Shown: piece by piece, positions 1-9,028 of the stretch | How positions within the stretch are numbered: position 1 is the first letter of the stretch | How the letters are laid out: the number at the start of each line of letters is the position of its first letter | From: Anaerococcus obesiensis ph10 | GTDB taxonomy: Bacteria > Bacillota > Clostridia > Tissierellales > Peptoniphilaceae | Direction: 5' to 3' | DNA length: 64,000 bases | NCBI RefSeq assembly: GCF_000311745.1 | Contig: NZ_HE978531.1 | Span: 124,001 to 188,000, forward strand | Program-made: the position numbers and the translations under genes | The notes under the pieces: model-generated | What the model was told of the DNA's origin: nothing | What the model saw: the letters and a program-made list of their open reading frames with translations, nothing else | Databases searched by the model: none

Positions 1-1346
1 TTGGTCTTGATACAGAAAATATTCCCTTAATTTCTGCAAAAACTGGTTTAAATATTGAAGATGTACTTGAAGATATTATAGAAAATGTTCCAGCCCCAGA
101 AGATCATGATGACAAACCATTAAAGGCTTTGATTTTTGATTCATATTATGATTCATACAGGGGGGTAATTTGCTATGTTAGAATTTTTGAAGGAAGTGTA
201 AAAGCAGGCGATGAAATTTTGATGATGGCAAGTGGAAAATCTTACGAAGTAACTGGCGTAGGATATACTATGAAAAATAGAATTGAAACCAAAGAATTAA
301 AAAGCGGAGATGTAGGATTTATTGAAGCAAGCATAAAAGATATTAGAAATGCGAGAGTTGGAGATACAATTACCTTAAAAAATAATCCAACACAAAAAGC
401 ACTTTCTGGCTACAAAGAAGTTTTGCCAATGGTTTATTCTGGAATTTATCCAGCTGAAGGAGAATCATTTAACAAATTAAAAGATTCTTTGGAAAAGCTT
501 CAAGTAAATGATGCGTCTTTAGTTTTTGAACAAGAAAATTCACAAGCTCTTGGCGTTGGATTAAGATGTGGATTTTTAGGTCTTTTGCACATGGATATTA
601 TCACAGCAAGACTTGAAAGAGAATATGATTTGGACATAATCGCAACAGCACCATCAGTAATTTATAAGGTAAAAACAAAAGGACACGAAGAAAAAAAATT
701 AGAAAATCCTAATGATTTTCCTCCACCATCAGAAATTGAATATGTAAAAGAGCCAATTACAATTTCTGAAATTATGACTCCAAAAGAATATATAGGACCT
801 GTAATGGAACTTGCACAAGCAAGAAGAGGAGATCTTATAGATATGTCATATATTGACGAAAATAGGGTTTCAATAAAATATAAAATTCCTTTAAATGAAG
901 TAATCTATAACTTTTTTGATTCTTTAAAATCAAGATCAAAAGGATATGCTTCGCTTGATTATGAAGTTGTAGATTATGAAGAAAGTAATTTAATAAAACT
1001 TGATATAAAAATCAATGAAGATAAAGTTGATGCTCTATCTACAATTGTTCACAAAGATTTCGCCTATGCTAGGGGAAGATCAATTGTCGAAAAATTGAAA
1101 GATCAAATTCCAAGACAACAATTTGCAATTCCAATTCAAGCTACAATCGATTCAAAAGTTATAGCAAGAGAAACCGTAAAAGCTTTGAGAAAAGATGTAA
1201 TTGCAAAATGCTACGGTGGAGATATATCAAGAAAGAAAAAACTTCTAGAAAAACAAAAAGAAGGAAAGAAGAGAATGAGACAATTAGGAAGCGTACAAAT
1301 TCCACAAGATGCCTTCCTTGCTGTTTTGAAATATGATGATGAATAA
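1..1346 (+). CDS. lepA: Elongation factor 4 (LepA/EF4), 5'-truncated by the window edge
   Basis: Ribosomal back-translocase GTPase that binds the ribosome like EF-G. The reading frame is already open at base 3 and gives about 447 residues of a protein that is usually about 600, so the start, Walker A and most of the G domain lie outside. What remains begins at the end of the G domain (SAKTG, the G5 motif) and runs through the beta-barrel domain, domain III, the EF-G domain-V-like fold and the LepA-specific C-terminal domain, with motifs such as [14 protein letters not shown] and the C-terminal [18 protein letters not shown] region. An apparent TTG start at 129 is internal and not real. The gene ends in a strong terminator and is followed by hemW, the usual Bacillota order. 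Confidence 0.96.
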   Translation, partial: GLDTENIPLISAKTGLNIEDVLEDIIENVPAPEDHDDKPLKALIFDSYYDSYRGVICYVRIFEGSVKAGDEILMMASGKSYEVTGVGYTMKNRIETKELKSGDVGFIEASIKDIRNARVGDTITLKNNPTQKALSGYKEVLPMVYSGIYPAEGESFNKLKDSLEKLQVNDASLVFEQENSQALGVGLRCGFLGLLHMDIITARLEREYDLDIIATAPSVIYKVKTKGHEEKKLENPNDFPPPSEIEYVKEPITISEIMTPKEYIGPVMELAQARRGDLIDMSYIDENRVSIKYKIPLNEVIYNFFDSLKSRSKGYASLDYEVVDYEESNLIKLDIKINEDKVDALSTIVHKDFAYARGRSIVEKLKDQIPRQQFAIPIQATIDSKVIARETVKALRKDVIAKCYGGDISRKKKLLEKQKEGKKRMRQLGSVQIPQDAFLAVLKYDDE

Positions 1347-1373
1347 AAGTTAGGATAAGTCCTAACTTTTTAT
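1345..1373 (+). terminator. Intrinsic terminator of lepA
   Basis: Inverted repeat 1345-1355 / 1360-1370 (core AGTTAGGA and TCCTAACT) with loop TAAG, running into a T-rich tract. It starts at the lepA stop codon. Confidence 0.85.
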
Positions 1374-1396
1374 TTGCAAAAATTTAAGGAGAAAAT

Positions 1397-2521
1397 ATGG
1401 AAAAAATTGGAATCTATATTCATATTCCTTTTTGTAAGAAAAAATGTTTTTATTGCGATTTTACAGCTTTTCAAAATTTAGAATCTTGGATTGATTCATA
1501 TTTTGAAAATTTAAAAAAAGAAATAATCTTGTACCAAAAAAATATGAAAGTAGAAGTCGATTCTATTTATATTGGTGGAGGTACGCCAACTTACGTTGAT
1601 TATCATTATATAATTGAGCTTGTAGAAATTTTGAAAAATTTTGATTTAAGTCATGTAAAAGAATTTACAATTGAGGCAAATCCAAATTCTTTGACCTTGG
1701 AAAAATTAAAAGCTTACAAGAGCTTGGGAATAAATAGAATTTCTCTTGGTGTCCAATCTTTTGATGATAAAGTTTTAAAAAAAATTGGCAGGGACCATAA
1801 TAAGGAAATTGTCTTAAAAGATATAGAAAATATAAGAAAAGCAGGTTTTAAAAATCTATCTTTAGATATGATTTTAAATCTGCCTAGTGGAAATTTTGAT
1901 TCTATAAAAAATGATTTGGAGATAATAAAAAAGATAAATCCAGAACATTTATCTTATTATTCTTTAATACTTGAAAAAGGATCACATTTTTATAGTTTGT
2001 ATAAGAAAAATAAGCTTGATTTGATGGATGATGATTTGGAAAGAGATATTTTTTCTTATATTGAAAAATATTTGAAAGATTTGGGACTAAATAGGTATGA
2101 AATTTCTAATTTTTCAAAAAAGGGATTTGAATCTTACCACAACAAAAAATATTGGTCAGAAGGTGGATACCTTGCCTTTGGACTTGGTGCATCCGGATTT
2201 TTGTCAAATGCAAGATATAATAACGTAAAAAATTTTGTAAAATATGAAAAATTAATTAATGAAGGAAAATTTCCAATAGAATTTAGAGAATTTATTTCAG
2301 AAGATGAAAGAGAAAAAGAATATATAATTTTTAAATTAAGAGAAGTGGAAGGGATCAACTTAAAAGAATTTGAAAATATTTTTGGGCATTCTCTTTTAGA
2401 AAAGTATAGTGAAATAGTTGAAAAATTTTATAAAGAAGGATTTTTTGAAATTGATAAAAATTTAAGATTTACTCACAAGGGTTTTGATTTATCAAATGAA
2501 TTTTATATTGAAATAATATAA
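1397..2521 (+). CDS. hemW: Radical SAM heme chaperone HemW (HemN-like)
   Basis: A 374-residue radical SAM protein. The N-terminal cluster motif is CX3CX2C (C13, C17, C20) followed directly by DF; HemW lacks the extra cysteine of true coproporphyrinogen dehydrogenase HemN (CX3CX2CXC), so the HemW call is preferred. GGGTPT at residues 60-65 is the SAM-binding motif of the family. HemW proteins bind heme and are implicated in its delivery to respiratory enzymes; this gene is often labelled oxygen-independent coproporphyrinogen oxidase in databases. RBS AAGGAG precedes ATG 1397. It lies between lepA and hrcA, as in most Bacillota. The heme-chaperone role is from the family and not shown here. Confidence 0.93.
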   Translation: MEKIGIYIHIPFCKKKCFYCDFTAFQNLESWIDSYFENLKKEIILYQKNMKVEVDSIYIGGGTPTYVDYHYIIELVEILKNFDLSHVKEFTIEANPNSLTLEKLKAYKSLGINRISLGVQSFDDKVLKKIGRDHNKEIVLKDIENIRKAGFKNLSLDMILNLPSGNFDSIKNDLEIIKKINPEHLSYYSLILEKGSHFYSLYKKNKLDLMDDDLERDIFSYIEKYLKDLGLNRYEISNFSKKGFESYHNKKYWSEGGYLAFGLGASGFLSNARYNNVKNFVKYEKLINEGKFPIEFREFISEDEREKEYIIFKLREVEGINLKEFENIFGHSLLEKYSEIVEKFYKEGFFEIDKNLRFTHKGFDLSNEFYIEII

Positions 2522-2522
2522 C

Positions 2523-2552
2523 TTGCAAAAAGAAATTTACCTAGTATATTAT
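2523..2552 (+). promoter_or_regulatory. Promoter of the hrcA-grpE-dnaK operon
   Basis: TTGCAA (2523-2528), an 18-bp spacer and TATTAT (2547-2552). An overlapping TATAAT lies at 2550-2555. The CIRCE operator starts right after it, so HrcA binding would cover the transcription start region. Confidence 0.7.
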
Positions 2553-2554
2553 AA

Positions 2555-2581
2555 TTAGCAGTCAGATAATTGGAGTGCTAA
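2555..2581 (+). promoter_or_regulatory. CIRCE operator (HrcA binding site)
   Basis: TTAGCAGTC, nine bases, GAGTGCTAA. This matches the CIRCE consensus TTAGCACTC-N9-GAGTGCTAA at every arm position but one (C to G at 2561). It lies just after the -10 box and before hrcA, which implies HrcA autorepression of the heat-shock operon. Confidence 0.95.
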
Positions 2582-2595
2582 ATGAGGTGAAAATA

Positions 2596-3594
2596 ATGAA
2601 CGAGAGAAAGAAGATGATACTCTTTTCCATTATAAACTCATACGTTAATCTTGGAGAGCCTATTGGTTCAAATTCATTACTTAATGAATATTCTCTAGAT
2701 ATTTCGTCTGCAACAATTAGAAATGAGATGAGCACTCTTGAAAAAATGGGGCTTTTAGAAAAAGCTCACACATCGGGAGGAAGATACCCATCTGATAAAG
2801 GTTACAGACTTTATGTAAATAATTTATTAGAAAATTCATTAAATGAAAAAGAAGATGAAAATTTAGAAAAAATTCTTGATAAAAGATATGGCAATGTTTC
2901 AAAAATTGTGGAGACTGCAACACTGCTTCTTTCAAAAATGACAAATCTTACAGCTGTTTCTTACACAATAAGAAACAATATTACTAAAGTCATAAATTTA
3001 GAACTTTTAAAAATTAATCCTAGCATGCTTTTGTTTATAGTTGTTTATGATAACGGAAGTTTAATAAGCGATAGAATTTATATAAGTGAAGAAATTGATG
3101 ATGAAAAATTAATAGAAATTTCTAGAATTTTAAAACAAAGCATTGAAGGAAAAAATTTAAAAGACCTTGCAAAAATTTTTGAAAAAATCAAAAATTCTGG
3201 CTTTAAGAAGTATGATAATCTGTTAGATATTTTGGAGAAAAAAATCAACAATGATTCTTTAAGCGATTTGACTAAAGAAGTTATTATAAAGGGACTAGGC
3301 AATATTTTTAATTTCAAAGAATTTGAAGATCCAATTAAGGCTAGAGAGTTTATTAAGATATTTGATAGTAAGGAAAGAATTTGGGAATTGATTGAAAATT
3401 CCAACAACGAATTACAAATTACTATTGGTGATGAAAATGAGATAAATGAATTGAAAGATAATACAATCATAACTTCACATTTTAATTATGACAAAGACAT
3501 TGTAGGCCAAATTGGAATTATAGGACTTACAAGAATTGATTATAAGGAAGTTATTTCTGACATCAAACTAATATCAGATTTACTTAGCAAATAA
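2596..3594 (+). CDS. hrcA: Heat-inducible transcription repressor HrcA
   Basis: Repressor of class I heat-shock genes; it binds CIRCE and depends on GroEL for activity in known systems. The N-terminal winged-helix region (about residues 1-80, with GEPIGSN and SSATIRNEMSTLE) is followed by the HrcA core domain. ATG 2596 is chosen as the start because GAGGTG at 2584-2589 is a good ribosome site and the product then begins MNERKKMIL, as in the family; it is 332 residues. A GTG at 2575 is in frame but lies inside the CIRCE operator, so translation from it is unlikely. First gene of the hrcA-grpE-dnaK operon. Confidence 0.96.
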   Translation: MNERKKMILFSIINSYVNLGEPIGSNSLLNEYSLDISSATIRNEMSTLEKMGLLEKAHTSGGRYPSDKGYRLYVNNLLENSLNEKEDENLEKILDKRYGNVSKIVETATLLLSKMTNLTAVSYTIRNNITKVINLELLKINPSMLLFIVVYDNGSLISDRIYISEEIDDEKLIEISRILKQSIEGKNLKDLAKIFEKIKNSGFKKYDNLLDILEKKINNDSLSDLTKEVIIKGLGNIFNFKEFEDPIKAREFIKIFDSKERIWELIENSNNELQITIGDENEINELKDNTIITSHFNYDKDIVGQIGIIGLTRIDYKEVISDIKLISDLLSK

Positions 3595-3611
3595 TAAGGT
3601 AGGTGTTTAAG

Positions 3612-4148
3612 GTGGACAATGAAAAAAAGCATGATGAAAATGTTGAACAAGAAGAAAATATAGATGAACAACTAGAAGAAATTGATGCTGAAATAGTCGA
3701 TGAAGAAGGTAATGTAGAAGAAGATTTATCAGATGATGATAATGAATACAAAGAAAAATACCAAAGACTATTGGCAGATTTTACAAATTTCAAAAAAAGA
3801 GAAGAAAAGGCAAGGTCTGATTTTAAAAAGTTTGCATCATCAAATTTAATAGAAGAACTTTTACCAGTTTTAGATAATTTTGATAGGGCGCTTAAAGATC
3901 AGGATGAAGAAGATTCTTTTGTTAAAGGAATAATGATGACAAGAGATTCTTTTTGGAAAGTTTTGGAAAAAGAAGGACTTGAAGAAATCGAATCTGATGG
4001 AGTAGAATTTGATCCAAATTTCCACCACGCTTTTCAAACAGAAGAAAACGAAGATTTCAAATCAAATTATATTATAGAAACCTATCAAAAAGGATACAAA
4101 CTAAATGATAGAGTTATAAGACCAAGTATGGTTAAAGTTGCAAAATAG
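3612..4148 (+). CDS. grpE: Nucleotide exchange factor GrpE
   Basis: Co-chaperone that releases ADP from DnaK. The protein has a very acidic, low-complexity N-terminus (about residues 1-40), a long coiled-coil helix holding [12 protein letters not shown] and FKKREEKAR, and a C-terminal beta domain ending [12 protein letters not shown], typical of GrpE. Start choice: GTG 3612 sits 6 bases after AGGTG; an in-frame GTG at 3603 has poorer spacing. Either gives 178-181 residues. It lies 17 bases after hrcA and 11 bases before dnaK, so it is cotranscribed with them under CIRCE control. Confidence 0.95.
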   Translation: MDNEKKHDENVEQEENIDEQLEEIDAEIVDEEGNVEEDLSDDDNEYKEKYQRLLADFTNFKKREEKARSDFKKFASSNLIEELLPVLDNFDRALKDQDEEDSFVKGIMMTRDSFWKVLEKEGLEEIESDGVEFDPNFHHAFQTEENEDFKSNYIIETYQKGYKLNDRVIRPSMVKVAK

Positions 4149-4159
4149 GAGGAATTAAT

Positions 4160-5980
4160 ATGGCAAAAATTATAGGAATTGATTTAGGAACAACAAACTC
4201 AGCAGTTGCCGTTATGGAAGGTGGGGATTCAACAATAATCCCAAATACTGAAGGAAACAGAACAACACCATCAGTTGTAGCTTTTACAAAAGATGGAGAA
4301 AGACTTGTTGGAGAAACTGCAAAAAGACAAGCAATAACAAATCCAGACAGAACAATCTCATCAATCAAAAGAGAAATGGGATCAGATTTTAAAACAAATG
4401 AAATTGATGGAAATTCTTACACACCAGAAGAAGTTTCAGCAATGATTTTACAAAAATTAAAATCAGATGCAGAAAGTTATTTAAATGATACAGTAACAGA
4501 TGCAGTAATAACAGTTCCTGCTTACTTTACAGATGCTCAAAGACAAGCTACAAAAGACGCTGGAAAAATTGCAGGCTTAAATGTAAAAAGAATTATAAAC
4601 GAACCAACAGCAGCAGCACTTGCATACGGAATGGACAAAGAAACTGACCAAGCAAAAATTATGGTTTACGACCTTGGTGGTGGTACATTTGACGTTTCAA
4701 TTCTTGAAGTTGGCGATGGAGTATTTGAAGTTTTATCTACAAGAGGAAATAATAAATTAGGTGGAGATGACTTTGATAATAGATTAGTTGAATATCTTGC
4801 AGCTGAATTTAAAAAAGAAACTGGTGTAGATTTAACAAAAGATCTTACAGCTATGCAAAGATTAAAAGATGCAGCAGAAAAAGCTAAAAAAGAATTATCA
4901 TCAACAAAAACAACAAATGTAAACTTACCATTTATTACAGCAGTTGATGGACAACCAGTTCACTTAGACTTAACAGTTACAAGAGCAAAATTTGATGAAT
5001 TAACTCACGATTTAGTTGAAGCTACAAGAGGACCAGTTGAAGATGCATTAAAAGATGCTTCTTTATCATCAAGCGATATAGAAAAAGTATTACTTGTAGG
5101 TGGATCATCAAGAATTCCTGCAGTTCAAGATTTAGTTAAAAATATAATTGGAAAAGAACCACAAAGAGATATAAATCCTGATGAATGTGTTGCACTTGGT
5201 GCTGCAATTCAAGGTGGAGTTTTAACAGGAGAAGTTAAGGATTTATTACTTCTTGACGTTACACCACTTTCACTAGGAATAGAAACTCTTGGTGGAGTTG
5301 CTACAAAATTAATCGAAAGAAATACAACAATTCCAACTAAAAAATCTCAAATCTTTACAACGGCTGCAGACGGACAAACTGATGTAGATATTCACGTTGT
5401 ACAAGGTGAAAGAGAAATGGCAGCAGACAATACTACACTTGGTAGATTCCAACTTACAGGAATTCCTGCAGCAAGACGTGGAGTTCCACAAATCGAAGTT
5501 ACATTTGATATAGATGCAAATGGTATTGTAAATGTATCTGCAAAAGACCAAGGAAGTGGAAAAGAACAAAAAATTACTATCACATCATCAACAAACTTAA
5601 CTGATGAAGAAATAGATAAAAAAGTAAAAGAAGCTGAAAAATTTGCTGAAGATGATAAAAAGAAAAAAGAAAGTATTGAAGTTAAAAACAATGCTGAATC
5701 ATTAGTTTATCAAGCAAGAAAAACTCTTGAAGATGCAAAAGTTGAAGGAAGCGAAAAAGATAAGATTGAAGAAAAAATTAAAGATCTTGAAGCTAGCATT
5801 AAAGCTGACAATACTGAAGACATCAAAGCAAAAACAGAAGCTCTACAACAAGAAATCTACTCAATGAGTGAAGCAATGTATAAAAACGCTCAAGCAAGTC
5901 AAGAAGGTCAAAACGCTGGAAAAGCAGATGACGATGTAGTAGATGCAGATTATGAAGTTGTAGATGACGACGAAGAATAA
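4160..5980 (+). CDS. dnaK: Molecular chaperone DnaK (Hsp70)
   Basis: Hsp70 ATPase of 606 residues. The N-terminal nucleotide-binding domain starts [14 protein letters not shown] and holds the phosphate motif [10 protein letters not shown] and the adenosine motif LVGGSSRIP. The linker and substrate-binding domain follow ([16 protein letters not shown]), then a helical lid and the acidic tail [12 protein letters not shown]. The RBS GGAGGA lies 6-7 bases before ATG 4160. It is the third gene of the HrcA operon. Unlike many relatives, dnaJ is separated from it by a terminator and a mobile-like repeat, so dnaJ probably has its own promoter. Confidence 0.98.
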   Translation: MAKIIGIDLGTTNSAVAVMEGGDSTIIPNTEGNRTTPSVVAFTKDGERLVGETAKRQAITNPDRTISSIKREMGSDFKTNEIDGNSYTPEEVSAMILQKLKSDAESYLNDTVTDAVITVPAYFTDAQRQATKDAGKIAGLNVKRIINEPTAAALAYGMDKETDQAKIMVYDLGGGTFDVSILEVGDGVFEVLSTRGNNKLGGDDFDNRLVEYLAAEFKKETGVDLTKDLTAMQRLKDAAEKAKKELSSTKTTNVNLPFITAVDGQPVHLDLTVTRAKFDELTHDLVEATRGPVEDALKDASLSSSDIEKVLLVGGSSRIPAVQDLVKNIIGKEPQRDINPDECVALGAAIQGGVLTGEVKDLLLLDVTPLSLGIETLGGVATKLIERNTTIPTKKSQIFTTAADGQTDVDIHVVQGEREMAADNTTLGRFQLTGIPAARRGVPQIEVTFDIDANGIVNVSAKDQGSGKEQKITITSSTNLTDEEIDKKVKEAEKFAEDDKKKKESIEVKNNAESLVYQARKTLEDAKVEGSEKDKIEEKIKDLEASIKADNTEDIKAKTEALQQEIYSMSEAMYKNAQASQEGQNAGKADDDVVDADYEVVDDDEE

Positions 5981-5995
5981 AAATAAATAAAATAT

Positions 5996-6033
5996 AAAGA
6001 ATAGGAGGCCTTGCTTCTTATTCTTTATTTTTA
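5996..6033 (+). terminator. Terminator after dnaK
   Basis: A 13-bp stem, 5996-6008 with 6014-6026 (two G-T pairs), loop CCTTG, then a T-rich stretch. This closes the hrcA-grpE-dnaK unit. The rest of the 403-base gap to dnaJ holds a likely promoter and a palindromic repeat element. Confidence 0.85.
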
Positions 6034-6053
6034 TTTTAAATTTTAAAATATAA

Positions 6054-6081
6054 TTTAATTTTTTTATCAAAGTGGTATAAT
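6054..6081 (+). promoter_or_regulatory. Likely dnaJ promoter with extended -10
   Basis: TGGTATAAT at 6073-6081 is an extended -10 box; TTTAAT at 6054-6059 is a weak -35 at 16 bp. It lies upstream of the repeat element, so the element would be transcribed as part of the dnaJ leader. Confidence 0.5.
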
Positions 6082-6130
6082 AGTTGAGCTTAGATAAAAA
6101 AATAAAATTATAAATTAAGATACTACAAAT

Positions 6131-6360
6131 AAATTAGAAATAATTTTAGAGCATATATAAACCCTCAAGCACGAATATCTGACTTCAAAAATTGTTGATT
6201 TCTAAATTTAAAAATTCTAAAATCGCAAACTCGCTAACGCTCAAACAGTGCGATTTTTAACGAATTTTTAAATTTGAAATCAAATCAATTTTTTCCGTAT
6301 GATATTCTAAGCATGAGGATTTATATACTTTATAAAAAAGTCTGAAATTAGCAATAATTT
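6131..6360. repeat. Palindromic MITE-like element, copy 1, with flanking direct repeats
   Basis: A ~198-bp non-coding element (6147-6344) that folds on itself almost end to end: the left arm from about 6153 (ATATAAACCCTCAAGC) is matched by the inverted right arm ending near 6328, with inner arms AAATCGCA / TGCGATTT and a central segment CTCGCTAACGCTCAAACAG. A second copy lies at 35323-35521, differing at about seven positions over a ~169-bp core by eye. Copy 1 is flanked by 16-bp direct repeats with one mismatch (6131-6146 and 6345-6360), which look like a target duplication. There is no reading frame inside. It sits in the dnaJ 5' leader. Confidence 0.85.
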
Positions 6361-6383
6361 ATTTTTTTTATATTGGAGGATAA

Positions 6384-7496
6384 ATGAAAGACCCTTATGA
6401 ATTATTAGAAGTTGACAAAAATGTCACTGATTCTGAATTAAAAAGAAAATATAGGAAACTTGCAAAAAAATATCATCCAGATTTAAATCCAGATGACGAA
6501 GAAGCTCAAGAAAAATTTAAAGAAATATCTGAAGCTTATGAAATCTTATCTGATCCACAAAAAAAACGTCAATATGATACTTACGGAGCAGCTGCATTTG
6601 AAAATGGTGGAGCTGGCGGATTTTCTGGCGATTTTGGTGGATTTGGAGATATATTTGGGGACATATTTGGAGATATTTTTTCTCAAGGAAGAAGTCAAAA
6701 TAGAAAAAGACCAAGAAAAGGTTCTGATATTCAACAAGTTGTAAAATTAACTTTCAAAGAATCAGCTTTTGGAATTTCTAAAGAAATTCAAGTAAGAAGA
6801 GAAGTTGAATGTGAAACTTGTAACGGCAAAGGTGCAAAAGATGAAAGTAAAATTAAAACTTGTCCTAAGTGTAATGGAACGGGCGTTATAAATAATATAA
6901 GTCAAACTCCATTTGGAACTGTTTCTCGCCAAACAACTTGTGATAATTGCCATGGATCTGGAGAAATAATTGAGGAAAAATGTCCAGATTGTAATGGTAG
7001 CGGTAGAAAAATTAAAAATGAAAAAATCAAAATTGATATACCATCAGGTGTTGAAAATGATTCTGTAATTAGAGTTGTTGGCAAAGGAAATGCTGGAGAA
7101 AATGGTGGTTCTTATGGAGATTTGTATATAATTTTAAAAGTTGAAGAGCACGAAATTTTTAAAAGAGATGGACTTGATATTTATTATGAGATGCCAATAT
7201 CTTTTGCAACAGCAGCTTTGGGTGGAAATGTAGAAGTTCCTACTCTTACAACAACTCAAGAATATCACATCCCAGCAGGAACTCAAACAGGAAGTAAATT
7301 TAGAATTAAAAATGAAGGAATAAAATCTGATAGATATAAAAGACAAGGAGACCTTTATTTTTATGTAAAAGTTATTACTCCAACAAAATTATCCAAAGAA
7401 CAAAAGGAAAAATTAAAAGAGTTTGCTGAAATATCTGGCGATGAGGTAAAAGAAGACAAGAACTTTTTTGAAAAATTAAAGGATTTGTTTGATTAA
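6384..7496 (+). CDS. dnaJ: Chaperone protein DnaJ (type I Hsp40)
   Basis: DnaK co-chaperone of 370 residues. The J domain has the HPD triplet at residues 31-33; a Gly/Phe-rich stretch spans about residues 74-100; four zinc-finger repeats CETCNGKG, CPKCNGTG, CDNCHGSG and CPDCNGSG lie at residues 143-207; the C-terminal substrate-binding domains follow. All type I elements are intact. RBS TGGAGGA precedes ATG 6384. The gene is 403 bases after dnaK, behind a terminator and a repeat element, and its stop codon overlaps the mtaB start by one base, so dnaJ and mtaB are translationally coupled. Confidence 0.98.
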   Translation: MKDPYELLEVDKNVTDSELKRKYRKLAKKYHPDLNPDDEEAQEKFKEISEAYEILSDPQKKRQYDTYGAAAFENGGAGGFSGDFGGFGDIFGDIFGDIFSQGRSQNRKRPRKGSDIQQVVKLTFKESAFGISKEIQVRREVECETCNGKGAKDESKIKTCPKCNGTGVINNISQTPFGTVSRQTTCDNCHGSGEIIEEKCPDCNGSGRKIKNEKIKIDIPSGVENDSVIRVVGKGNAGENGGSYGDLYIILKVEEHEIFKRDGLDIYYEMPISFATAALGGNVEVPTLTTTQEYHIPAGTQTGSKFRIKNEGIKSDRYKRQGDLYFYVKVITPTKLSKEQKEKLKEFAEISGDEVKEDKNFFEKLKDLFD

Positions 7497-8794
7497 TGAA
7501 AAAAACATTTAATATAAAAACTTTAGGATGTAAAGTAAACCAATATGAATCAGAGGCCATAGAAGAATTATTTAAAAAAAGAGGATTTGAAAAAAAAGAA
7601 GAAAATGCTGATATTTATGTTATAAATACTTGCACAGTAACAAATATGAGCGATAGAAAATCCAGACAAACTATTTCAAAAGCTAGAAAAGAAAACAAAG
7701 ATGCAGTAATTGCAGTTATTGGTTGCTATTCACAAGTAAAGGCTGATGAAGTAAAAAAAATTGATGGCGTTGATATAATTTTGGGTTCTAGAAACAAAGA
7801 AGAAGTGGTTGACCTTTGCGAAAATTTCATTAAAAATAATAAAAAAATGGAAGATGTTGAAGAATTTTCAATAGGAGAAGCTATTGAAGATTTGGAAATT
7901 TCAAATCAAAGTGATATGACTCGAGCTTATATAAAAATCCAAGATGGTTGTAATATGTATTGCTCATATTGTTTGATTCCTTATGCAAGAGGAAATATTG
8001 CATCAAGGGATTTGGTTTCAATAATTGATGAGGCAAAAAGACTTAGGAATAATGGTTATAAGGAAATTGTCCTTACAGGAATTCATGTTGCAAGTTATGG
8101 AAAAGATTTTGATTTGGATATTTCATTAATAGATGTAATCGAACACATTGCAAAAATTGATGGGATAGAAAGAATTAGATTATCATCAATGGAGCCAAGG
8201 CATATTGATAGGGAATTTTTACAAAGAATGAAAGATACAAAAAAAGCTTGCGACCATTTTCATTTATCCCTCCAATCAGGTTCTGATGATGTTTTAAAAT
8301 TAATGAATAGAAAATATACCACAAAAGTTTTTAAAGAAAAAGTAGATTTGATTAGGGAATATTTTCCAAATGCAGGACTTACAACAGATATAATTGTAGG
8401 TTTTCCAAATGAGAGCGAAAAAAATCACGAAGAAACTAAAAACTTTGTAAAAGATATTAAATTTTCAAAAACTCATCTTTTCAAATATTCAAAAAGAGAT
8501 GGAACTAAGGCTGCTAGTATGAAAAATCAAGTTGATGGAAACATTAAAAAACGTAGGTCAAAGGAATTATCTGAAATTGAAAAAGAAATTTCTCATAAAT
8601 TTTTAGATAAGCAAATTGGAAAAACTCTTTCAGTTTTATTTGAAACAAAAACAGAGCTTGACGGATATAGGTCAGGATATTCTACAAATTATTTAAGGGT
8701 TCACAGCAAAGACAATGTAGAAATTAATGAAATAAAAAATGTAAAAATAACTCAACGAATAGATGATTATTTGATTGGAGATATTGTAGATTAA
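7496..8794 (+). CDS. mtaB: tRNA t6A37 methylthiotransferase MtaB
   Basis: Radical SAM methylthiotransferase that converts t6A37 to ms2t6A37 in tRNAs reading ANN codons. The N-terminal UPF0004 domain carries its cluster cysteines at C12, C46 and C77; the radical SAM motif CX3CX2C is at C152, C156 and C159 (GCNMYCSYC); a TRAM domain closes the 432-residue protein. Gene order next to dnaJ and the TLGCKVNQYE start distinguish MtaB from MiaB. The ATG overlaps the dnaJ stop by one base. The tRNA-Thr just downstream reads ACG and would be an expected type of substrate, but the adjacency itself is probably chance. Confidence 0.95.
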   Translation: MKKTFNIKTLGCKVNQYESEAIEELFKKRGFEKKEENADIYVINTCTVTNMSDRKSRQTISKARKENKDAVIAVIGCYSQVKADEVKKIDGVDIILGSRNKEEVVDLCENFIKNNKKMEDVEEFSIGEAIEDLEISNQSDMTRAYIKIQDGCNMYCSYCLIPYARGNIASRDLVSIIDEAKRLRNNGYKEIVLTGIHVASYGKDFDLDISLIDVIEHIAKIDGIERIRLSSMEPRHIDREFLQRMKDTKKACDHFHLSLQSGSDDVLKLMNRKYTTKVFKEKVDLIREYFPNAGLTTDIIVGFPNESEKNHEETKNFVKDIKFSKTHLFKYSKRDGTKAASMKNQVDGNIKKRRSKELSEIEKEISHKFLDKQIGKTLSVLFETKTELDGYRSGYSTNYLRVHSKDNVEINEIKNVKITQRIDDYLIGDIVD

Positions 8795-8801
8795 AAATTT
8801 T

Positions 8802-8851
8802 AAAAGGCTATTGCAAAATTATAAAAAAATAATTTTTTGCAATAGCCTTTT
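8802..8851. terminator. Bidirectional terminator between mtaB and tRNA-Thr
   Basis: A long inverted repeat, AAAAGGCTATTGCAAAA pairing with the matching arm around 8833-8851, with A- and T-runs at both ends, so it can end mtaB on the plus strand and the tRNA on the minus strand. Confidence 0.8.
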
Positions 8852-8857
8852 TATATT

Positions 8858-8933
8858 TGGAGCTGGAAACAGGACTTGAACCCGCAACCTTTTGTTTACG
8901 ATACAATTGCTCTACCGATTGAGCTATTCCAGC
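8858..8933 (-). tRNA. tRNA-Thr (anticodon CGU)
   Basis: The minus strand folds as a 76-base tRNA: acceptor GCTGGAA / TTCCAGC, D arm GCTC-AATCGGTA-GAGC, anticodon loop ATCGTAA with CGT at 8898-8900 (plus-strand ACG), five-base variable loop, T arm GCGGG-TTCAAGT-CCTGT, and encoded CCA after discriminator T. CGU reads ACG, so the isotype is Thr. The anticodon stem has an A27-A43 mismatch at its outer end; the other pairs are sound. Confidence 0.92.
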
Positions 8934-8981
8934 ATATAAATTTATTATACGAAAATTTAAAATTTATTCAATACAGATAGA

Positions 8982-9010
8982 TTTCAATTTTTTTTTATAT
9001 TTGGTATAAT
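8982..9010 (+). promoter_or_regulatory. Promoter of the 9029 membrane-protein gene
   Basis: TTTCAA (8982-8987), 17-bp spacer, TATAAT (9005-9010) preceded by TGG, i.e. an extended -10 box. Confidence 0.6.
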
Positions 9011-9028
9011 TATTTCAAAGGTGGTAAT

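Noticed and set aside
2575-2595. GTG start for hrcA at 2575
   Set aside because: It lies inside the CIRCE arm and has no ribosome site; ATG 2596 is preceded by GAGGTG.
5309-5691. Long antisense open frames over dnaK
   Set aside because: Serine/cysteine-rich shadow of a strongly biased coding gene, without ribosome site or family pattern.
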